From positions 1-5,569 of the forward strand of contig JAHFND010000029.1 in assembly GCA_023267475.1 (NCBI GenBank): a DNA stretch of 5,569 nucleotides, read 5' to 3'. The stretch is from a bacterium. GTDB lineage: Bacteria > Patescibacteriota > Minisyncoccia > Phycocordibacterales > UBA5272. A program made the position numbers and the translations under genes. Of this stretch, positions 1 to 4,618 are shown in pieces. Positions within the stretch are counted from its first letter, which is position 1. Each line of letters starts with the position of its first letter. The notes under the pieces were generated by a model. That model was not told the DNA's origin and did no database searches. It was given only the letters and a program-made list of their open reading frames with translations.

Positions 1-850
1 ATGCCATCAAATTGTTTTCTCTTGGAGTGATAGGCAAGCCATTTAGTAGCCATGTGTAAGAAGAGAAACTTTTGAGACTCCCGTTTGTCGATAAATAATA
101 TGGTGAAATAAATAAATTAAAGTCACGAGTGGTTTCCAATCTTCTGTTTATGGAAGACACTAGATTTATACCTAAAATATCATCATAAGAATAAAATAAA
201 GGCATTACATCATGAGGATAGATAGAAATACTTTTTTCTGCTGTTCCACCATTTGGGCTTTGTGCTACAACCTTTATGTCTGTTTTACTACTTAGATAAT
301 CAAGCGGAACTAAAGTCGATTGTTTTCCAAATCCAGAAGAACTATCCATAAATGTATCATTAATGTACCAGGAGTAAGAAAGTCTTTCAGGAGAGACAAT
401 AACACCACCTTCACTCACAGTTGGAACCGCGGTCACATTAACCATAGCCCCCTCCCCAGGTAAAGATTTTCCTTCATAAAAAGGAGGAACATAACTCTCA
501 GGGGTTTCCCAAATAAGGTCTACACTTTCTGGTGTAATTCCTATTCTTGATTCAATAGTTTCTCCTTGAGGAGATAATATTTTTACAGAAACAGGAACGG
601 AACTCCCCGCTCCGCCTGCAGCTACAGTAATGCTTTTATTTCCTATACCACGCGAAACTTGTTTACCGGAAACAGTCCAAGTGATATCTGACAATGAAAG
701 ATTTATGGAATAACTCTGTAGTGAAATAGAAACTTTTTCATAAGGAGAAGGACTATTTGGATTAAGTGATATGGATAAATCATTTTCAGCAAATGAAAGT
801 GAAGGGTAAAGTAAAAGTATAGATACAAAAAATAATTTAATTAACTTCAT
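1..850 (-). CDS. Secreted Ig-like repeat protein of T4SS locus (3' end outside window)
   Basis: The frame is open from an ATG at 850 to the window edge: 283 complete codons, no stop. It begins with a clear signal peptide: K2/K5, a hydrophobic core (LFFVSILLLY), and a cleavage-type LSFA|EN site after residue 21. The mature part is rich in Ser, Thr, Val and Asn, as expected for beta-sandwich domains. A W-centred motif recurs at ITWTVSG (W58), YSWYIND (W161) and YTWLLNG (W267), giving about 105-residue repeats. A conserved-looking linker, LIWETPESYVPPFYEGKSLP, joins repeats 1 and 2. I recognise this pattern from proteins that recur beside VirB4 in Parcubacteria; no family name is claimed. In those proteins I recall a C-terminal membrane anchor, which would lie beyond the window. 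The start overlaps the virB4 stop as ATGA, implying translational coupling and a shared process. The likely role is an extracytoplasmic T4SS subunit or surface adhesin; this is inference. The open frame and signal peptide are seen directly. Confidence 0.85.
   Translation of the reverse strand, partial: MKLIKLFFVSILLLYPSLSFAENDLSISLNPNSPSPYEKVSISLQSYSINLSLSDITWTVSGKQVSRGIGNKSITVAAGGAGSSVPVSVKILSPQGETIESRIGITPESVDLIWETPESYVPPFYEGKSLPGEGAMVNVTAVPTVSEGGVIVSPERLSYSWYINDTFMDSSSGFGKQSTLVPLDYLSSKTDIKVVAQSPNGGTAEKSISIYPHDVMPLFYSYDDILGINLVSSINRRLETTRDFNLFISPYYLSTNGSLKSFSSYTWLLNGLPITPRENNLMA
2..787 (-). repeat. Three diverged Ig/PKD-like repeats at protein level
   Basis: In the mature protein encoded here, three units align by a Tyr/Thr-x-Trp-x-x-Asn/Ser-Gly/Asp motif. 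The tryptophans are at residues 58, 161 and 267, spacings of 103 and 106. Units 1 and 2 also share the later segments GxGxxS/T, VxVxxxSPxG and a closing SI/GI beta strand. The approximate units are residues 22-113, 114-213 and 214 onward, the last cut by the window edge. The repeats are too diverged to show as DNA repeats, so they are old duplications and not a recent tandem array. Confidence 0.7.
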
Positions 851-858
851 AGTCCTTT
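847..858 (-). promoter_or_regulatory. ATGA stop/start overlap with close AAAGGA ribosome-binding motif
   Basis: The TGA of virB4 (849-847) overlaps the ATG of the repeat-protein gene (850-848). AAAGGA at 858-853 lies only 2 bases before the ATG. It is the best Shine-Dalgarno-like motif before the supported starts in the window, but the spacing is shorter than usual. Terminating ribosomes probably restart here, tying the amounts of the two proteins together. Confidence 0.6.
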
Positions 859-2661
859 AGATGCACTCACTTCTTCCTTCATGGCCTTTATTTGTAGTAA
901 CTGTGAAGGGTCGCTTGTAATTATCTGGTCTTCTGTATAAGATGCCACTATTTTTATAGCTACGTGTTTTAATCCAGCAAAGAATATTCCTTCCCCCACC
1001 CCTGACTCAAGCAGCAAGAACTTTTCCTCGTCTGTTAAGTTGAAAGTTTTTTGTACCATATCTATAGATGAAGGAGACTGTTTTAAAAGTAATTGAATAG
1101 AAGAGTTGGTTATTATAGGTAGTCCGTAAGGAGATTTTAAGAAGTCCCCCACATCTTGTGTAATTGTGGCTAGTCCTAAATAATATTTTCTTCCGCGTTT
1201 TGCTAATCCAAACAAGAAAGAGGCGGTATCATCATTTTTCATCATAATCCACGCTTCATCCACAACCAAAAGACGTTTACGTATATCTTTACGGACAGAA
1301 TTCCAGATGAAGTGAGTGACTATATACATAGCAACCGGCTTTAATTCTTCTTCCATGTCTCTAATAGAGAAACACACAAGCTTTTTATTTATATCTACGT
1401 TTGAAGGTTGATTTATAAAACCAGACCAAGTACCTTTTGTATATTTTGAAAGACGTTGCTGTAGATCTTCTGACCCTGATATTCCACCAAGTACAGTTTC
1501 AAAGTCAGATAAAAGTGGCGGCTCTAACTTTGTAAAATCTACATCCCCACTAATATCTTTCAATGCATAAGTTTCAGTTATGGCTTGGTCTATTATGGCG
1601 TCTTCAGCTGGCGTTAATCCCCCTAACATCACACGGAAAAGTCCGACGAGATTAACAATGTTTGAACGAAGAACCTCACTTGGTGATTCATCTTCTGTTG
1701 GGTGAGGTAAATCGAAAGGATTAATGTGGTGTTCACTAGTTAGAGATATATCAAAATATCTTCCCCCTACTGATTCAGCTAGATATTCATATTCACGTTC
1801 AGGGTCTATTATTATTACTTCGGTATCAAACATTAAAGTACGCAATATTTCAAGCTTCGCCATATAACTTTTACCAGATCCAGACTTTGCAAATATAATA
1901 GAGTTATAATTTTCAAGAGAAAACCTATCAAACAAGATAAGGCTTCCGTTGTGACGATTCAAACCGTACAAAATACCTTTATCAGAAGACAAATCAAATG
2001 AAACAAATGGGAAAAATGAAGAAAGAGGAGAAGTATTTAATTTATTTTTTACCCCAAGCTTATCTTGACCAAGTGGGAGTGTAGAAAGAAAGCCGACATC
2101 TTGCTGAAATAATGCTGGCTTTACATAAACTAGTCTGCTTTCTAGAATATTTTTTATTTCATTTTCTACTTTATCTACTTCTGCTTCTGTATTTCCATAA
2201 ATAGAAATGTAAAGTGCTACCTCAAACATCTTTTCTTGTGCTTGAGTTAGACCATCGCGAAGGTCTTCTAGATCTTTGTATGCGACATCAAGTGTAGGAT
2301 CACGCACAAGCCCTTTCTCTTCTCTTGTCATTATCTGGCTCTCTACTTCTGCCACTTTACGCTGGAAGGTTTTCATAACATCCCCTGTATCTAATGGAGT
2401 TAAGTGAATGGCAACATCAAAGACTTTGTCTAGATTTATTATTGGACTTAACCAATTATCAGTAAGATATCTAGGATAAGATATGACGAAGTAAGAACGA
2501 ACTACATTAGTTCCAAGAGAAAGAGATTTTGGGTTTACACCAAGAGCGCTAGGCGCGATAATATCTTTTAGTTGCATTTCCGCTACTTTATACACCTGCT
2601 CCGGAAGGATTGCAGATACTGGAGAGTCTTGTTTCTTTTTTAGAAAATCAAAAAGTGCCAT
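847..2661 (-). CDS. virB4: VirB4-family T4SS ATPase, ATPase portion of a split VirB4
   Basis: This 604-residue protein is the hexameric AAA+-like motor of a type IV secretion system, acting at the cytoplasmic face of the membrane. Residues about 25-210 form a TraC/CagE-like alpha/beta region with a coiled-coil-prone helix (about 95-145). The P-loop NTPase core follows: Walker A AKSGSGKS at 258-265 (Ala for the first Gly, allowed by [AG]xxxxGK[ST]), IIIDPEREYEY at 283-293, HHINPFDL at 311-318, Walker B LLVVDEAW at 464-471 with catalytic E469, arginines 489 and 491 in AKRGRKY, and TITQDVGDF with Q502. All ATPase motifs are intact. The usual VirB4 is about 800 residues. The missing N-terminal piece is the separate gene 5 bases upstream (2667-3302). 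The start MALFDFLKKK is preceded by ACACT with no Shine-Dalgarno motif, so translation probably couples to the upstream stop. Downstream it overlaps the repeat-protein gene by 4 bases. Family assignment is firm; whether it drives DNA or protein transport cannot be seen. Confidence 0.95.
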   Translation of the reverse strand: MALFDFLKKKQDSPVSAILPEQVYKVAEMQLKDIIAPSALGVNPKSLSLGTNVVRSYFVISYPRYLTDNWLSPIINLDKVFDVAIHLTPLDTGDVMKTFQRKVAEVESQIMTREEKGLVRDPTLDVAYKDLEDLRDGLTQAQEKMFEVALYISIYGNTEAEVDKVENEIKNILESRLVYVKPALFQQDVGFLSTLPLGQDKLGVKNKLNTSPLSSFFPFVSFDLSSDKGILYGLNRHNGSLILFDRFSLENYNSIIFAKSGSGKSYMAKLEILRTLMFDTEVIIIDPEREYEYLAESVGGRYFDISLTSEHHINPFDLPHPTEDESPSEVLRSNIVNLVGLFRVMLGGLTPAEDAIIDQAITETYALKDISGDVDFTKLEPPLLSDFETVLGGISGSEDLQQRLSKYTKGTWSGFINQPSNVDINKKLVCFSIRDMEEELKPVAMYIVTHFIWNSVRKDIRKRLLVVDEAWIMMKNDDTASFLFGLAKRGRKYYLGLATITQDVGDFLKSPYGLPIITNSSIQLLLKQSPSSIDMVQKTFNLTDEEKFLLLESGVGEGIFFAGLKHVAIKIVASYTEDQIITSDPSQLLQIKAMKEEVSASKGL

Positions 2662-2666
2662 AGTGT

Positions 2667-3302
2667 TTATTCTTGTTCTAGTTTTGGTGCTGGCCTATCC
2701 TGCTCACCAGGATTAAATAATTTATAAAATAACTCAACCACTTCTTCAGTTCCCAACTTCTGTGCACGAAGACCGAATCGTGTAAGACCTTGACTTACAG
2801 TTGCTACACGTTGTTCAAGCTGTATTCTCGCAGACTCAAACGCCGTTTGATTTATATTTTCATTTCCCCCTAACCCAAAAGATAATGCTGATGTCCCTTT
2901 AGCTTGAGTGTCAGACATTGGAAAGTATGGGATAACAATAAAGAAATGTTTGGTCATGATATTTGATTCCTCTGTAAATTTTTGAATAAAACCCATGTAT
3001 TCATGTATTTGTATTTTTAGTAGATCTTCCTTTACCTCCCTACTTCTTGCTTGGAGTAAATCCATGTATGGTTTTATGTTTAATCTTCTAGACTGAACAA
3101 ATAATTCAATAGAAAAATCAAGAGAATTCAAAAGATTTTGGAACTGAAGTAGTATAGCCTGTTGTTCATCTTCACTTTTAAGTGCCAAGTTAAGAGATGA
3201 AGTTATCAAAATTGCTCTAAGTTCTCCATTTTTAAGTACAACAATACCGTCACGTACTCGTTCTATTGGTACAAATTGTTGAGTTGCTGTTCCTGCTGCC
3301 AT
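2667..3302 (-). CDS. TraC-like N-terminal domain protein (detached VirB4 N-terminus)
   Basis: This 211-residue soluble protein has no signal peptide or membrane segment. It resembles the N-terminal domain of VirB4/TraC ATPases: FVPIERVRDGIVVLKNGELR (10-29), then ILITSSLNLALKSEDEQQAI (31-50), then an alpha/beta segment with VQSRRLNIKPYMDLL (69-83). A long helix with charged residues (84-115) leads to the hydrophobic strand HFFIVIPYF (119-127). A second helix (154-175) carries ARIQLEQRVATV. There is no P-loop. Its stop is 5 bases before the ATPase gene, in a different frame. Together, 211 plus 604 residues match one normal VirB4. Each half has its own start and well-formed ends, so this looks like stable gene fission and not a fresh frameshift. 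As inference, it should bind the ATPase and dock it to the membrane channel. It is the first gene after the terminator, with an extended -10 motif directly before its ATG. I recall such split pairs as common in CPR genomes. Confidence 0.88.
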   Translation of the reverse strand: MAAGTATQQFVPIERVRDGIVVLKNGELRAILITSSLNLALKSEDEQQAILLQFQNLLNSLDFSIELFVQSRRLNIKPYMDLLQARSREVKEDLLKIQIHEYMGFIQKFTEESNIMTKHFFIVIPYFPMSDTQAKGTSALSFGLGGNENINQTAFESARIQLEQRVATVSQGLTRFGLRAQKLGTEEVVELFYKLFNPGEQDRPAPKLEQE

Positions 3303-3311
3303 ATTAAATTC

Positions 3312-3320
3312 AGTATAACA
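3312..3320 (-). promoter_or_regulatory. Extended -10 promoter motif for TraC-like/virB4/repeat-protein unit
   Basis: On the minus strand 3320-3312 reads TGTTATACT: the TGn extension plus a TATACT hexamer. I see no good -35 at 16-18 bases, which fits extended -10 promoters. Nine bases (GAATTTAAT) separate the hexamer from the ATG at 3302, so a start 6-8 bases downstream would give a leader of about 1-3 bases. Placement just after a terminator supports promoter function. The region is AT-rich, so chance occurrence is possible. Confidence 0.55.
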
Positions 3321-3337
3321 GACAACGTGGATTAGAT

Positions 3338-3343
3338 ATTATA
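3338..3343 (-). promoter_or_regulatory. Alternative -10 hexamer TATAAT
   Basis: A perfect TATAAT lies at 3343-3338 in the same gap. It would give a leader of roughly 29 bases containing no Shine-Dalgarno motif. The -35 position would fall inside the GC-rich terminator stem and does not resemble TTGACA. There is no TG extension. It is therefore a weaker competitor to the motif at 3312-3320. Confidence 0.25.
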
Positions 3344-3354
3344 AATAATACACA

Positions 3355-3389
3355 AAACAAGAGCGAGGCCGAAGGCCTCGCTCTTGTTT
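3355..3389 (-). terminator. Strong intrinsic terminator after prgI
   Basis: A perfect 16-bp inverted repeat (arms 3389-3374 and 3370-3355, 3-base loop 3373-3371) has a GC-rich core, GCGAGGCC/GGCCTCGC, in otherwise AT-rich DNA. In the minus-strand transcript the stem is followed by a U-rich run (UUGUUUUGUG, partly in the stem base). The stem starts inside the TAA stop of prgI. T-rich sequence also follows on the plus strand, so it could work in both directions. It separates the VirB6-like/249-aa/prgI genes from the TraC-like/virB4/repeat-protein genes. Confidence 0.88.
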
Positions 3390-3834
3390 ATTCTTTTGTC
3401 TCTATTTCTTTAGGTCCCCGATCTAACACATCAAGGCCAAGAGATATTTCATGTAGTCTATCTTTACTCACTTTTGCTATAGTCGCATCTTTTGCAGCTT
3501 CTGCCACAACTTTATCTATATTTGGTTCATTTGGTAGTACACTTTCAGTTTGAGTTGGTTGTTTCCATGTATAGACTTTACTTCCAGTGAAGTATCTAAA
3601 AGCACTTTCTAAAATTTCTCCAAATGATCGATTGTTTATTTTTACAAAAGCTAGGGATAAAAATAGAGTAGATACTAAAACAATAAGTATTATCGCTATA
3701 AATCGAATTGACACAAAAGTCCAGATTATGAAAGATAAACCACCAGCGCCTATAATATAGCCAAACTGTTTAAGGGTGAGCGGTCCTACCACCTTGTCTT
3801 CTATGTCTATAAATTGTGGTACTCGAAATTGCAT
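3388..3834 (-). CDS. prgI: PrgI-family T4SS membrane protein
   Basis: This 148-residue protein has the typical PrgI start: MQFRVPQFIDIEDKVVGPLT (1-20), then LKQFGYIIGAGG entering two membrane segments at about 24-41 and 44-64. The cytoplasmic stretch NNRSFGEILESAFRYFTGSKVYTW (67-90) is also characteristic of the family. PrgI proteins are small inner-membrane subunits of Gram-positive-type T4SS channels, encoded between the VirB6-like (PrgH) and VirB4-like (PrgJ) genes, exactly as here apart from the split virB4. After residue 91 comes a 57-residue charged tail, predicted disordered, ending in a short helix-like DRLHEISLGLDVLDRG (125-140). Similar tail motifs are familiar to me from CPR homologues, from memory. 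The gene starts 28 bases after the preceding stop and may have its own promoter with an almost leaderless start. It ends in a strong terminator. The family call is firm; the role of the tail is unknown. Confidence 0.92.
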   Translation of the reverse strand: MQFRVPQFIDIEDKVVGPLTLKQFGYIIGAGGLSFIIWTFVSIRFIAIILIVLVSTLFLSLAFVKINNRSFGEILESAFRYFTGSKVYTWKQPTQTESVLPNEPNIDKVVAEAAKDATIAKVSKDRLHEISLGLDVLDRGPKEIETKE

Positions 3835-3842
3835 ATTTTACT

Positions 3843-3851
3843 AGTATATCA
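3843..3851 (-). promoter_or_regulatory. Extended -10 promoter motif directly upstream of prgI
   Basis: On the minus strand 3851-3843 reads TGATATACT, again TGn plus TATACT. It lies in the 28-base gap after the preceding TAG stop. Eight bases (AGTAAAAT) separate it from the prgI ATG at 3834, so the predicted transcript would start 1-3 bases before the ATG. No Shine-Dalgarno motif is present and no -35 match is seen. It has the same hexamer and nearly the same spacing as the motif before the TraC-like gene. Confidence 0.5.
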
Positions 3852-3862
3852 GAAGTGCCAGG

Positions 3863-4612
3863 CTATTCTGTAGGTATCTCTCGGTAAGGGTCTACATTGT
3901 ATTTTGTAGGAGCTTTACTATAACTTGCTGATTTTACATCTACCGGTGCTAATGTGTCACCTTTATCTCCAAACATAAAATTCTGCAACGGTGTGTTGTT
4001 ATCAAGATTTCTATTATCCCCCTTTTCTATTGAAGAAATTTGTTCTTGTATATGATTTAGACGCGTCTCTACTTCCTCATCATTTGGAATACTTCCAAGG
4101 ATTTGTAATTGTTCTAGTAGTTGAGATCTTGATCCTGGAGTAAGTACTGTTTGTTTTTTTGGTTGGATTTTCTGTTGGTCGGTGGATTGATCTTTAAGCA
4201 TTCCTGATTCACGCTTGGTCGTATCCAATATTTCCTTTCTTAATTCATCCGGACTTTTGGTATCATCAAATGAAAGAGTGACCATATCTACATCACTTTT
4301 CCCGAGTATTTTTATTCTAGCTTTCTCTAAAATACTTTTTTCTAAATCCTCAGCTAGTTTATAAGCATCATCTTTGGATAATTTAAGAATGTCTATTAAC
4401 GCCCTTATAACATCTTCAGGTTTAAGTGCGCCGATAAGTATGAAAGAGATTATATTAGATAATGCTATGTAAGAACTTATGGGTATTTTATATATTTTTC
4501 CTAATATTGCAGTGGTTTTTGTGATTTCATCTCCCAACACTAAATCTTTTATCTCTTGTGGAGCATTTTCCATTAATTCTTCTAGATTTTTTGCTATATA
4601 TGATGGGTTCAT
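3863..4612 (-). CDS. Uncharacterised 249-aa helical T4SS-locus protein with DPYREIP tail
   Basis: I do not recognise a named family. Residues 1-103 look all-helical: an acidic N-terminal helix (EELMENAPQEIKDLVL), a hydrophobic stretch PISSYIALSNIISFILIGAL (44-63), then LKPEDVIRALIDILKLSKDD and a charged helix KLAEDLEKSILEKARIKIL (85-103). The hydrophobic stretch may be a buried helix or a membrane helix; the sequence alone does not decide. Residues about 115-160 are polar and Gln/Lys-rich, probably disordered. A probable coiled coil follows at 162-197 (LLEQLQILG, RLNHIQEQISSIEK). The protein ends KYNVDPYREIPTE (237-249), a motif I recall from the ends of CPR proteins of similar layout. The gene starts 6 bases after the VirB6-like stop with no Shine-Dalgarno motif (AAAATT), so it is probably translationally coupled. 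Its place between the VirB6-like gene and prgI suggests an accessory T4SS or assembly factor; this is inference only. Confidence 0.85.
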   Translation of the reverse strand: MNPSYIAKNLEELMENAPQEIKDLVLGDEITKTTAILGKIYKIPISSYIALSNIISFILIGALKPEDVIRALIDILKLSKDDAYKLAEDLEKSILEKARIKILGKSDVDMVTLSFDDTKSPDELRKEILDTTKRESGMLKDQSTDQQKIQPKKQTVLTPGSRSQLLEQLQILGSIPNDEEVETRLNHIQEQISSIEKGDNRNLDNNTPLQNFMFGDKGDTLAPVDVKSASYSKAPTKYNVDPYREIPTE

Positions 4613-4618
4613 AATTTT

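Noticed and set aside
2661..2669. Possible recent frameshift breaking one virB4 into two genes
   Set aside because: The upstream protein ends in a natural polar tail. The ATPase has its own ATG and a plausible N-terminus, and a 5-base gap separates them. No single indel is evident that would rejoin homologous sequence.
3355..3389. Palindrome as a CRISPR repeat, attachment site or mobile-element end
   Set aside because: There is a single copy with a 3-base loop, directly after a stop codon and followed by a U-rich run. An intrinsic terminator explains all of this.
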